Shown: positions 36,492 to 45,334 of the stretch, piece after piece
How positions within the stretch are numbered: position 1 is the first letter of the stretch
Layout: each line of letters begins with the position of its first letter
Made by a program: the position numbers and the translations under genes
Notes under the pieces: generated by a model
What the model was told of the DNA's origin: nothing
Databases searched by the model: none
Seen by the model: only the letters and a program-made list of their open reading frames with translations
Origin: Ralstonia sp. A12
GTDB taxonomy: Bacteria; Pseudomonadota; Gammaproteobacteria; Burkholderiales; Burkholderiaceae
Reading direction: 5' to 3'
DNA: 64,000 nucleotides
Assembly (NCBI RefSeq): GCF_000801955.1
Contig: NZ_JSZO01000033.1
Coordinates: forward strand, 124,001 to 188,000

Positions 36492-37229
36492 CTACGCGGC
36501 CCGCCGCATCGCCCTGAAGACATCGGGCTCCCACACGCGCATCGCTAGCAGCAATGCAGTGCCGCGCTTCTCGGCACGTGGTGCATCGGCTGCCTCGTCG
36601 TGCAGGGTGGCGAGCTTGGCGCGCAGTCTGCGCAACTCGACCTGCAGTTGCGCATACCCAGCCTTGGTCAGCATGCCGTGGCTGAAATCCAGGGTCTCTT
36701 CCGCACCGTCGAAGCGGCTCTCCATGAAGTCAGGCATGCCCCGTTGCAGAAAAAACTGTCGGATCGGCCCATAGGGCAGCCAGTCGAAATCGCGCGCGAC
36801 CAGCAACTGGATGCGGTTGCCGGGCTTGAGCTGCACGACGCCCATGCGGTCGAGCACCAGCAGCTGCTTGATGCACTCCGCCTCTGACAGCCGATAGGTC
36901 GTGACGATATCGACCAGCGACCAGTGGTTGAGCGCACACACCGCGACAAGCAGCAGCTTGTCGTTCGACACGAGTTGCGCCTCCTGCGCCTGTGTGAGCG
37001 TGTGAATGCGTGCCTGTGACGCTTCCGATTGACGCAGCAATTCCGCCATGGTCATGCCGAGCAGCTCGCTGAACTGCGCCAAGCGGTCGACCGTCAACCG
37101 CCCGCTGGAAAGCAACCGCTTCACGCTCGGCTCCGACAGATCGAGCGCTTGGCCGACGTCGCGATAGGTCATTCCGGCAGCCTTCAACCGCTGCTTGATG
37201 GTTGCGATGAGCTGTGTGATCTCGGTCAT
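36492..37229 (-). CDS. XRE-family transcriptional regulator with C-terminal sensing domain
   Basis: A 245-residue regulator. The helix-turn-helix covers about 5-65 (MTYRDVGQALDLSEPSVKRL). The remaining 180 residues are a helical domain without known ligand. No Shine-Dalgarno precedes ATG 37229, and an imperfect inverted repeat GGTATC-N7-GATAC (37233-37250) sits directly upstream, so autoregulation and possibly leaderless translation are likely. Confidence 0.88.
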   Translation of the reverse strand: MTEITQLIATIKQRLKAAGMTYRDVGQALDLSEPSVKRLLSSGRLTVDRLAQFSELLGMTMAELLRQSEASQARIHTLTQAQEAQLVSNDKLLLVAVCALNHWSLVDIVTTYRLSEAECIKQLLVLDRMGVVQLKPGNRIQLLVARDFDWLPYGPIRQFFLQRGMPDFMESRFDGAEETLDFSHGMLTKAGYAQLQVELRRLRAKLATLHDEAADAPRAEKRGTALLLAMRVWEPDVFRAMRRAA

Positions 37230-37232
37230 TTA

Positions 37233-37250
37233 GGTATCGTTTTTTGATAC
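37233..37250. promoter_or_regulatory. Inverted repeat at the XRE regulator start
   Basis: GGTATC and GATAC arms flank a GTTTTTT spacer immediately before the regulator's start codon. The position suits an autorepression operator. Confidence 0.4.
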
Positions 37251-37342
37251 TTCAAGTGTCGATTCCGGGATTTTTCCAGATAAACCGTGCGGATTCCAGT
37301 CCTGTTACGCATGCTGCGCCTCACGCCACTCCGGCGTAGCCA

Positions 37343-37738
37343 ATGCATCCAACCCTTGACCTGGAGCCCACGTTGAAACCGATCCTGATTGCTCTCTTTT
37401 GCGCACGAGGCAGGCTGTCACGCCCCGCATGGGTGCTCCGCCTGGCAGGGCTGGCGTTGAGCTGTGCCGCACTCGGCTCCGCCGCCATAGCGGTCTGGGG
37501 CGATGCGGCGGGCGCGGTCTTCAGTGTGCTGTTCCTCTGGGCAGCCGGTGCAGCCTCGGTGCGCCGCCTGCATGACGCCGGGTTGAGCGGACACCGCTTG
37601 TGGTGGGTGCTGCTGCCGGTACTTGGTCCGCTATGGCTGCTGATGTTGCTGTTCAAACGCAGCATCGACGGCGAGAACCGCTTCGATGCGCAGCCCGCGG
37701 CGCGCGTCGATTACCTCCAGGTCGACATCGCGGGGTAA
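37343..37738 (+). CDS. DUF805 inner-membrane protein
   Basis: A 131-residue membrane protein with the DUF805 signature RRLHDAGLSGHRLWW and several hydrophobic helices (LAGLALSCAALGSAAIAV, LLPVLGPLWLLMLLF). Start ATG 37343 is uncertain; TTG 37373, with GGAG upstream, gives a more typical N-terminus. Four bases before the next gene, so likely cotranscribed. Confidence 0.82.
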   Translation: MHPTLDLEPTLKPILIALFCARGRLSRPAWVLRLAGLALSCAALGSAAIAVWGDAAGAVFSVLFLWAAGAASVRRLHDAGLSGHRLWWVLLPVLGPLWLLMLLFKRSIDGENRFDAQPAARVDYLQVDIAG

Positions 37739-37742
37739 TGCC

Positions 37743-39962
37743 ATGACGACCATCAACGACACGACCGTCAACGACATTACGCAGCTCAACCGCATGCCGG
37801 TGTTCTCAGTGGCCGCCCCCCGCTCCACCCAAGACGTGGTCGATGCACTGAGCGGCACGGTCTTTCCGGTGTCCGTGGGCGGCGGGCACTTCAGCATGGG
37901 CGGTCAGACCGCCAGCCCCGGCACGCTGCATCTGGATCTGCGCAAGATGAACCGCATCCTGCGCTTCGAGCCAGAGGCCAAAACCATCCGCGTTCAGTCT
38001 GGCACCCGTTGGTGTGACATCCAGCGCTTCATCGACCCGCACGGTCTGGCGGTCAAGATCATGCAGACCTATGCCAACTTCACCGTGGGCGGCACGCTGT
38101 CGGTCAACGCGCACGGGCGCTACCTGGCCGGACCGGTCGTCTCATCTGTACGAGCCATCACGCTGGTACTGGCCAATGGAGGGGTGATCGAGGCCACGCA
38201 GGCCATGCATGCCGACCTCTTCCACGCAGCAATTGGCGGGTACGGCGCCATCGGCATCATCACCGAGGTCGAACTGGAACTGGTGCCGAATGCGCGCGTA
38301 GAACGCAGCGCCGTCAAGCTGGACGTGGCGGACTATCCCGCATGGTTCGACGCCAATGTGCAAGGCCACAGCGACGTGGTGTTCCACAACTTCGACCTCT
38401 ACCCACCGCACTACGCTGCCGGCCGCGCCGTCAGCTGGACGGTCACCGACAAGCCCGCCACCGCGCCGCGTCTGCAGACACTACGACAGTCTTTCCCGAT
38501 GGAGCAGTACCTGCTCTGGGCCATCACTGAAACGCCGCTGGGCAAATTCCGCCGTGAGTTTCTGTATGACCCGCTGCTCTATCTGCGCGGCAAGGTGCAC
38601 TGGCGCAACTACGAAGCTGGTTACGACGTGGCGGAGCTTGAACCGGCTGACCGCCAGCATCGCACCTATGTCCTGCAGGAGTACTTCGTACCTGCCGCGC
38701 AGATGGCACGCTTTGCCAAGGCGCTCGCGGCCACGCTGCGGCGCTACCGGGTCAATACCGTCAACGTGTCGGTGCGGCATGCGGCGGCTGATACGCACAC
38801 CCTGATGTCGTGGGCGCGCGGCGAGACCTTTGCCTTCGTTCTCTACTACAAGCAACGCACGCGTGAGAGTGCGCTGGAAAAGGTGGCGGTGTGGACGCGC
38901 GAGTTGATCGATGCCGTGCTGGATGCTGGCGGCACGTACTACCTGCCGTATCAGGCACACGCAACGCCAGAGCAGTTTCGTCGCGCCTATCCGCGCGCAG
39001 GTGAGCTCTTCGCGCTCAAGGCGCAGCTGGACCCGCACTACCGGCTGCGTGGCGCGCTATGGGATCGCTATTACGCGCCTGCACATTCGACTAAACCGGA
39101 CACGGCAACCCGGCCATCGCTGTTCGCGTCCGTCTATGGCGATGTCAAATCCGCCGACGGCTTCTACGCCTTCCTGCGGAACATCTTCAACCTCGTACCG
39201 GAAAACCGCTTCCACGCGTTGATCAAACAATGCATTGCGGCAGGTGGCGACGATGAAGCGATCTACCGCAACCTCCAGGCCGCACTGCCCGGTATCACAC
39301 CGCGTTTGGCCATGCTGACCCATGCCCTGCCGGCGCTCGCCACGCAAAAGCGCGAAATCGGCCGGCAGACCGCCAGACTGATCGGCAATGCACGGCTGCG
39401 CGACTACGTCGAGATCGGCACCACCGGCCGGTACGTGCGCGCGCTGCGCAAGCATGCGGGCGTCACGGGCAGCGTCACGCTGGTTACCGATACGGCAACG
39501 GGGTTCTCGCCTGTCGACATCGTCGAGCGCGGCCAACTCCTGTCCATCGGCCGCGCCATCCCGCTGAACGACTACGCGCCGCTTGCCTTGCCGCCAGAGA
39601 GCGCTGACCTCGTGAGCTGCTTTATCGGCCTGCATCACATGGCCCCGGAGAAGCTGGAGCCGTTCCTGGCATCGATTGCGCAGGTACTGCGGCCCGGCGG
39701 CATGTTTGTGGTGCGTGAACATGATGTGACCTCGTCCGCCATGCATCGCTTCGTCGCGCTGGCGCATACGGTGTTCAACGCGGGGCTCGGTGAAAGCTGG
39801 GCCACCAATGCCGCAGAGCTGCGCCACTTTGCCAGTGCCAAAGCCTGGATCCGCCGCATCGAACGCTGCGGGCTACGCCGTACCGGCGTGCAACTGCGCC
39901 AGGAAGGCGACCCCTCCGACAACCTGCTGATGGCGTTCGTAAAAGAGCGCACCCCATCATGA
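37743..39962 (+). CDS. FAD-linked oxidase fused to a SAM-dependent methyltransferase
   Basis: A 739-residue fusion. The N-terminal half is a FAD-binding type 4 (VAO/PCMH) oxidase: VSVGGGHFSMGGQT, TLSVNAHGRYLAG and GGYGAIGIITEVELEL, then an aldonolactone/alditol oxidase-like substrate domain to about residue 465. The C-terminal ~200 residues resemble a class I methyltransferase (SADLVSCFIGLHHM, then FLASIAQVLRPGGMFVVRE). The GxGxG SAM motif is replaced by a less typical YVEIGTTGRYVRAL segment, so activity is uncertain. The reading frame is continuous, so the fusion is genuine in this sequence. The stop overlaps the next gene (ATGA). Confidence 0.88.
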   Translation: MTTINDTTVNDITQLNRMPVFSVAAPRSTQDVVDALSGTVFPVSVGGGHFSMGGQTASPGTLHLDLRKMNRILRFEPEAKTIRVQSGTRWCDIQRFIDPHGLAVKIMQTYANFTVGGTLSVNAHGRYLAGPVVSSVRAITLVLANGGVIEATQAMHADLFHAAIGGYGAIGIITEVELELVPNARVERSAVKLDVADYPAWFDANVQGHSDVVFHNFDLYPPHYAAGRAVSWTVTDKPATAPRLQTLRQSFPMEQYLLWAITETPLGKFRREFLYDPLLYLRGKVHWRNYEAGYDVAELEPADRQHRTYVLQEYFVPAAQMARFAKALAATLRRYRVNTVNVSVRHAAADTHTLMSWARGETFAFVLYYKQRTRESALEKVAVWTRELIDAVLDAGGTYYLPYQAHATPEQFRRAYPRAGELFALKAQLDPHYRLRGALWDRYYAPAHSTKPDTATRPSLFASVYGDVKSADGFYAFLRNIFNLVPENRFHALIKQCIAAGGDDEAIYRNLQAALPGITPRLAMLTHALPALATQKREIGRQTARLIGNARLRDYVEIGTTGRYVRALRKHAGVTGSVTLVTDTATGFSPVDIVERGQLLSIGRAIPLNDYAPLALPPESADLVSCFIGLHHMAPEKLEPFLASIAQVLRPGGMFVVREHDVTSSAMHRFVALAHTVFNAGLGESWATNAAELRHFASAKAWIRRIERCGLRRTGVQLRQEGDPSDNLLMAFVKERTPS

Positions 39963-41005
39963 TGAATCGCATCAAGCTGACGCTGGCCGCGCTCGCGCTA
40001 GGCGCCGCCGCCATACCCCCCGCCTGCGCGCAGGCGGCAGACAGCCTGGTCCCACCCGCCGACCGCCGCAGCGCCGAGCAGACGCTGCTGACCTATCCGG
40101 AATGGTTTCTCGTGCACAGCCCAGCCGAATATGCACGCACCGTGCAGACCGGCACGCCGCAGGATTTTCCATTCGTCCGCCACATCGGGCAGCTGTGGTC
40201 CAGCTACGCCGCGGTATCGGCCGAACAGGTACGTGGCGGATATCCGGCCAACCCGGGCTATCACTTGATGATCGGCGTGCTCTCGGTCAGCACCACCATT
40301 GAGTACGCGCTGCGCTCGGCTTACGAAAACACCGTTGGACGACTGAGCTGGGCCCTGTCCGGCAGTCAGCCCAGTGCCGAAGATCGCTACGCCGCCGCTG
40401 CCGCCCAGGACTATGTCGACTTCATCCGCCAGGAGCCCTGGTACCGGTTTGACTTCGCCACGCGGCTTAGGCATCTGTGGGCCGACGTGCTGGGCACCGG
40501 CGCCAACCCATTGCGCAAGTGGGAGCGGCGCTATGCGCTGACCACCGAATACATCGTCAAGGCGCTCTACGGCAAGCTGATCGCCTGGGCCACTGGCGTG
40601 ATCTACACCCCGGCCCAGATGACGACTGACGTGGTGGTGGACCACATCCCGCCAACGTGGGCACCTCCGGCACGAGTCAGCGTCGTGACGCATGCCGCGG
40701 ATGGGCGCGCCGTGCTATCGCTGCCCCGCTATTTCGATTTCCGCATTGCGGCAACCGCCCTGGCTGAAGACGGTATTCGCATCGTCGACATTGCGGGCAA
40801 CACCTCGGATGTGCTGATCACCCTCTGGCTGCCGGATAACGCGACGTTCGGTACCGCGCTGGGTCGCGTGTTGTTCGAACAATCCCTGTCTGTGCCGGCA
40901 AGGGAGCGACGTGTCGGGGCACTCATCCCCGTAGGGAGCCTGTCCGCCACCCTTCTGGCAGCCAAGCAGCACGGTTGGCAAGTCGAACACGTCTACGACT
41001 ACTGA
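39959..41005 (+). CDS. Exported protein of unknown function
   Basis: A 348-residue protein with a clear signal peptide (IKLTLAALALGAAAIPPACAQA, cleavage about residue 24-26). No family recognised. Notable segments are AEQTLLTYPEWFLVHSPAEY and YHLMIGVLSVSTTIEYALRS. Translationally coupled to the FAD-oxidase/methyltransferase fusion, so it probably works with it, perhaps in the periplasm. Confidence 0.8.
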   Translation: MMNRIKLTLAALALGAAAIPPACAQAADSLVPPADRRSAEQTLLTYPEWFLVHSPAEYARTVQTGTPQDFPFVRHIGQLWSSYAAVSAEQVRGGYPANPGYHLMIGVLSVSTTIEYALRSAYENTVGRLSWALSGSQPSAEDRYAAAAAQDYVDFIRQEPWYRFDFATRLRHLWADVLGTGANPLRKWERRYALTTEYIVKALYGKLIAWATGVIYTPAQMTTDVVVDHIPPTWAPPARVSVVTHAADGRAVLSLPRYFDFRIAATALAEDGIRIVDIAGNTSDVLITLWLPDNATFGTALGRVLFEQSLSVPARERRVGALIPVGSLSATLLAAKQHGWQVEHVYDY

Positions 41006-41110
41006 AGGTGGATCTTGGTGGAGAAGCACGCGCCCTGCGCACCACAACGCCCAAACTGATCTACGCTTGTGGTCTGCCTCAACCAATTTGCCTCTTGGGA
41101 GAACAACATC

Positions 41111-41989
41111 ATGGCAACCATCGGTTTCATCGGCTTGGGCATCATGGGTGCCCACATGGCCCGCAACCTGCTCAAGGGCGGCCACACCCTCGTGGTCAGC
41201 GGCAAGCACTCTGTGCCCGATGACCTGCGCGCCCATGCAACGGTTGTCCCCAACTCCGCAGCCGTTGCACAAGCAGCAGACACCGTCATCGCCATGGTGC
41301 CGGACACAGCGGACGTGGCAAACGTACTGTTTGGCGAAGACGGCGTTGCACAGGGTCTTGCCGCCGGCAAACTGTTCATCGACATGAGTTCGATTTCGCC
41401 CATTGAAACCCAGGCATTCGCCAAGCGCGTGGAAGCCCTGGGGGCCGATTACCTGGATGCGCCGGTCTCGGGTGGTGAAGTGGGTGCACGCGATGCCACG
41501 CTCACCATCATGGTCGGCGGCACGGCGGCGGCATTCGAGCGCGCCAAGCCGCTATTCGCCCTGATGGGCAAGAACATCACGCACGTGGGCGAATCCGGTG
41601 CCGGGCAGACCTGCAAGGTCGCCAACCAGATCATCGTTGCGTTGACCATTGAAGCGGTGGGGGAAGCGCTGCTGTTCGCTTCCAAGGCCGGCGCGGATCC
41701 GGCGCGCGTGCGCGAGGCGCTGATGGGTGGCTTTGCCGCGTCGCGCATTCTGGAGGTGCACGGCGAACGCATGATCAAGCGCACCTTCGACCCGGGTTTC
41801 CGCATCGAACTGCACCAGAAAGACTTGAACCTGGCACTGGAAGGCGCGCGCAAGCTTGGCATTGCCCTGCCCAACACGGCCAGCGCACAGCAGCTCTTCA
41901 GCGTGTGCGCAGCCAATGGCGGCAAGGCGTGGGATCACTCGGCGATGGTGAAGGCGCTTGAGCTGATGGCCGACCACACCGTCGCTTGA
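41111..41989 (+). CDS. 2-hydroxy-3-oxopropionate (tartronate semialdehyde) reductase-like beta-hydroxyacid dehydrogenase
   Basis: A 292-residue enzyme of the GarR/GlxR family: Rossmann motif GFIGLGIMGAHMARNLLKGG at the N-terminus, substrate motif DAPVSGGEVGARDATL and the catalytic lysine region GQTCKVANQIIVA. GGGAG lies about nine bases before ATG 41111; a short upstream extension was rejected. It reduces tartronate semialdehyde to D-glycerate in family members; 3-hydroxyisobutyrate dehydrogenase activity is the alternative. Confidence 0.9.
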   Translation: MATIGFIGLGIMGAHMARNLLKGGHTLVVSGKHSVPDDLRAHATVVPNSAAVAQAADTVIAMVPDTADVANVLFGEDGVAQGLAAGKLFIDMSSISPIETQAFAKRVEALGADYLDAPVSGGEVGARDATLTIMVGGTAAAFERAKPLFALMGKNITHVGESGAGQTCKVANQIIVALTIEAVGEALLFASKAGADPARVREALMGGFAASRILEVHGERMIKRTFDPGFRIELHQKDLNLALEGARKLGIALPNTASAQQLFSVCAANGGKAWDHSAMVKALELMADHTVA

Positions 41990-42007
41990 TCACACGTAGA
42001 CCAACAC

Positions 42008-42033
42008 GGCGCTGCGAACCTGCCCGCAGCGCC
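42008..42033. terminator. Hairpin between convergent genes
   Basis: A nine-base-pair perfect stem, GGCGCTGCG and CGCAGCGCC, with an 8-base loop lies between the stops of the reductase and the porin. No T tract follows, so termination efficiency is uncertain. Confidence 0.45.
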
Positions 42034-42049
42034 GCATTCGGCCTGGACA

Positions 42050-43150
42050 TCAGAACGAGTGATGCACCCCGGTGCTGACCACGACCTGGCTGCGATTGGC
42101 CGACACGCCCACACCGTTGATTGCCGCCGACGGCGCATCGCCTGAGGCACGTTGATACGTGCCTTGCAAGTACACCTGCGTGCGCTTGGAGAATGCATAC
42201 ACATTGCCCACGCTGAACTGGTTCCAGCGCGCGCTTTCGTACTTGCTGAACGTGTAGCCGACGTTGAGCGTATTTGCTGCGCTGTAGTGCCAAGCGGTGC
42301 CCAGGTCAACGTTCTGCGAGCGTGCATTGGCGCCGCCCAGCGTGATACGCGTTTGCGTGTAGACCGCGTTGATCTGCAACGGCAGGCTGCTGAACTGGTA
42401 CAGCGTGCCCGCACCGAACGACTTGACCGAGCTCATCGGCGTCATCACGCCTGGCACGAGCGTCGTGCCCAGCGTGTTGGTAATACCCAGGCGACCGGCA
42501 ATGTCCAGCGCGCGGTCGTTCGACGCGGTGTAGGCCGCTGCAGCACGGAAGCCACCGTTACTGTAGTAGGCCCCCAGGCTGTAGCTGCGGCTCTTCGACG
42601 GCGAGCCCGGTACTTCGCCAAAACCGTACATACCGCCCAGTTGCAGCCCACCGAAGACAGGCGAGACATAGCGCACGGCGTTATCGATCTGGAACTGATT
42701 GGCCAGGTTGTCGAAGTTGCCTGGGTGGAACAGGTAGAAGTTGGTGAGCTGGAAGCCATTGCTCAGGCGGCCGAGGTAATCGAACATGAAGTCCGCCTGG
42801 TGGCCGAGCTGGATGTTGCCCAGGCGCTCGTTCGACAGGCCGACCCACGCTGCGCGGTTGAACAGCTTGCCCGCCACCACGCTGTTGCCGGTGTCCCCCA
42901 GAAAGCCCGATTCCAACTGGAAGATGGCCTGTGTGCCCTGCCCCAGGTCTTCCGTGCCACGGAAACCGAAGCGGTCCGGCTGCATCGTGCCTGGGTCCAC
43001 ACGCAAGGCAGAACCGCTGGTCGCGCCACTTTTCAAGTTGTTGATGTAGGCCACGCCTTGGTCAATGCTGCCGTACAGCGTCACGTTGCTCTGTGCAGCG
43101 GCCGTACCAGCCAAGCCCATCGCCGCCATGGCGAACAGTGTCTTCCTCAT
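42050..43150 (-). CDS. Gram-negative general porin (OmpC/Omp32 type)
   Basis: A 366-residue outer-membrane porin: signal peptide (KTLFAMAAMGLAGTAAAQ), first strand SNVTLYGSIDQGVAYINN, FGFRGTEDLGQGTQAIFQLE, and the C-terminal phenylalanine (VVVSTGVHHSF) needed for outer-membrane assembly. Such porins are typical of betaproteobacteria. Its promoter region carries an inverted repeat shared with the catabolic operon, suggesting it takes up the operon's substrate. Confidence 0.95.
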   Translation of the reverse strand: MRKTLFAMAAMGLAGTAAAQSNVTLYGSIDQGVAYINNLKSGATSGSALRVDPGTMQPDRFGFRGTEDLGQGTQAIFQLESGFLGDTGNSVVAGKLFNRAAWVGLSNERLGNIQLGHQADFMFDYLGRLSNGFQLTNFYLFHPGNFDNLANQFQIDNAVRYVSPVFGGLQLGGMYGFGEVPGSPSKSRSYSLGAYYSNGGFRAAAAYTASNDRALDIAGRLGITNTLGTTLVPGVMTPMSSVKSFGAGTLYQFSSLPLQINAVYTQTRITLGGANARSQNVDLGTAWHYSAANTLNVGYTFSKYESARWNQFSVGNVYAFSKRTQVYLQGTYQRASGDAPSAAINGVGVSANRSQVVVSTGVHHSF

Positions 43151-43226
43151 TTCCGCTTCCTCCGTTGGCCAGGGTGTCAGGCCCTGCCGGTTGTTATCGC
43201 CCGCCTGTTGGCAGGCTGTTATTGAT

Positions 43227-43244
43227 CGTTTCGCCTATGAAACG
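43227..43244. promoter_or_regulatory. Candidate IclR operator upstream of the porin
   Basis: CGTTTCGCCTATGAAACG is an inverted repeat with 6-bp arms and a 6-bp spacer. The same CCTATGAAACG half recurs in front of the catabolic operon at 56069-56079, in the same orientation. Confidence 0.6.
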
Positions 43245-43309
43245 ACGTTTAAGAAATTGACACGTGAAAAAAAGAGAGCGCGCGGCTGGTCAAGCCGGCG
43301 CTCAACTGC

Positions 43310-44266
43310 TTAAAGGTCAACCACCAGCCGCTTACCCTTGCAGCCCGACACGCAGACCATCATGGTCTGGTTCGAAGCCCGCTCGCTCTTGGAGAGCACG
43401 CTGTCACGGTGCTCGGGCTCGCCCTCCAGCACGCGCGTCTCGCACGAGCCGCACACGCCCTCCTTGCAGCTGTACTCAACGTCCACGCCCACTTCCAGCA
43501 AGGCATCGAGCAGCGACTTGCCGGCCGGCACGCACAGCTCGGAGCCGGTGCGTGCGAGCTTGACCGTGTACTCCCCTTCCTGCACCGACGAGACCTCAGC
43601 GTCCGCCGCAAAGCGCTCGATGTGGACGTTGGTGTAACCCAGCGCTTCGCATGCAGCCTCGAAGGCACGCAGCATCGGGCCCGGGCCGCAGCAATAGAAA
43701 TGCGTGTCTGCCGGATGTCCTGCGAGCAGCGCTTTCAGATCAGGCGGGCCGCCCGCATCCGCGTCGAAATGGAAACGCACGGCATCGCGATGCGCTGCCA
43801 GGTCATCAGCGAAAGCGGCTTCGGTGCGTGAGCGCGCGCAGTAGAGCATCGAGAATGTCTTGCCCTGCTCCGCCAGCCGACGCGCCATGCAGACGATGGG
43901 CGTCACGCCGATACCGCCGGCCACCAGCACCGTACGCGGCGCGGCTTCATCCAGCGCGAAGTTGTTGCGCGGGCCGCCAATCTTCAGCGTCGAGCCCACA
44001 CGCAGCTGCTCATGCACGTAGCGCGAGCCGCCGCGGCTGTTGCGGTCCAGCAGCACGCCAACCACATAACGGTCACGCACTTCCGGCGCGCCGCACAGCG
44101 AGTAGCTGCGTACCAGGCCATTGCCCAGGTGCAGGTCGATATGCGCGCCCGGTGCGTACTCGGGCAGGGTCTTGCCGTCCACGTCGCGCAGCTCCACGCT
44201 CACGATGCCCTGGGCTTCGTAGCGCATCGCGTGCACGCGCAGATTGAGGGGGGGATTCGTACTCAT
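43310..44266 (-). CDS. Rieske-oxygenase reductase (phthalate-dioxygenase-reductase type)
   Basis: A 318-residue electron-transfer protein: FMN/NAD-binding reductase part (RSYSLCGAPEV, AGGIGVTPIVCMARRL, YCCGPGPML) and a C-terminal plant-type 2Fe-2S ferredoxin (SCKEGVCGSCETRVLEG). It should feed electrons from NADH to the Rieske oxygenase encoded first in the same operon. It is the last gene of the operon. Confidence 0.92.
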   Translation of the reverse strand: MSTNPPLNLRVHAMRYEAQGIVSVELRDVDGKTLPEYAPGAHIDLHLGNGLVRSYSLCGAPEVRDRYVVGVLLDRNSRGGSRYVHEQLRVGSTLKIGGPRNNFALDEAAPRTVLVAGGIGVTPIVCMARRLAEQGKTFSMLYCARSRTEAAFADDLAAHRDAVRFHFDADAGGPPDLKALLAGHPADTHFYCCGPGPMLRAFEAACEALGYTNVHIERFAADAEVSSVQEGEYTVKLARTGSELCVPAGKSLLDALLEVGVDVEYSCKEGVCGSCETRVLEGEPEHRDSVLSKSERASNQTMMVCVSGCKGKRLVVDL

Positions 44267-44287
44267 GGCACTTCTCTCAACGTCGAT

Positions 44288-45250
44288 TCAGCGCTTTTCC
44301 GTCAGGAACTTGCCTTCGGGCCCACCGGCGTTCTTCTGCCGGCGCGTGTTGCCGTCGATACCGCCTTCGATGGCCCACTCCGCAAACATGGTCGGGCCGG
44401 GCTCGAAATCGCGCGGCTGCCATTCGGCGTCGAGCTGGTCTTCATCGGCGTAGTACTCGATCAAGCCGCCGGCGGGGTTCTTGAAGTACCAGAAGTACGC
44501 CGACGAGATTGGGTGACGGCCCGGGCCGAGTTGCGTATCCCAGCCGCAGCGCGACACATGCATGCCGCCACCGAACACCTCATGGATGTCGCGCACGGTA
44601 AAGGCCACGTGGTTCAGCCCGCTCTTGGCCTGCGGCAGTTGCAGCAAGAACAGGTCGTGGTGGCCGCCTTCCGGCTCGCAGCGCAGGAAGGCACCGCGGC
44701 CCGGATAGTGATCAGACGGTACGAAGCCGAGCTTCTCGATATAAAAGCGTTCGGTGGTCGCCACGTCCTTCACGAAGAACACCACGTGACCCACTTCGAT
44801 GGGCGTGGCGCGCTCGTAGATCGGGCTGGGCTGGTTGCGGCGCGGCTTGTCTGTCCACGTGTTCATCGCTGCGCATTGCACGTCAACGTCACGCTTGGCG
44901 GTCAGTTGCACGCGCACGGCCAGACCATTCGGATCAATACAGCCAACACGACCATTCGCGTTGATGTAGCCCGGCTGATCCGACAGCTTGTCCGCCAGAC
45001 GATCCAGCACGGCTTGCGAATCCGCACCCCAGATCACCTCACGCAGCGTCGGGCCAGCCTCCATGGCGGGGGGCAGCGTTGCGTCGTCGGTGCGCTTGAC
45101 GCGCACGCGGCAACCGTTGAGCGTTTCGAACAGCAGGCCGCTGGCGTCTTCCGCCTGCAGCGTGAGACCCCAGTCCTGGAAGAACTGCTTACAGGCGGCA
45201 AGGTCGTCGGCACCGTAGACGATCTCGTCGATGCCTCGAATGGTATTCAT
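44288..45250 (-). CDS. Two-domain VOC protein, extradiol-dioxygenase-like
   Basis: A 320-residue vicinal-oxygen-chelate protein with two repeats. The C-terminal half has metal-ligand candidates in GHVVFFVKD, LNHVAFTVRD and GLIEYYADED (His, His, Glu), the type I extradiol ring-cleavage pattern. Start 45250 has AGGAG at good spacing; ATG 45256 lies too close to it. Probably the ring-opening enzyme of the operon, but glyoxalase-like roles are possible. Confidence 0.85.
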   Translation of the reverse strand: MNTIRGIDEIVYGADDLAACKQFFQDWGLTLQAEDASGLLFETLNGCRVRVKRTDDATLPPAMEAGPTLREVIWGADSQAVLDRLADKLSDQPGYINANGRVGCIDPNGLAVRVQLTAKRDVDVQCAAMNTWTDKPRRNQPSPIYERATPIEVGHVVFFVKDVATTERFYIEKLGFVPSDHYPGRGAFLRCEPEGGHHDLFLLQLPQAKSGLNHVAFTVRDIHEVFGGGMHVSRCGWDTQLGPGRHPISSAYFWYFKNPAGGLIEYYADEDQLDAEWQPRDFEPGPTMFAEWAIEGGIDGNTRRQKNAGGPEGKFLTEKR

Positions 45251-45334
45251 CTTCATCTCCTGCTTTGCGCTGCACGCCCCGATAACCTGAGTGACGTGCA
45301 GTCGCGGTGATTCATTGATGTGGGGACCGCGCTG

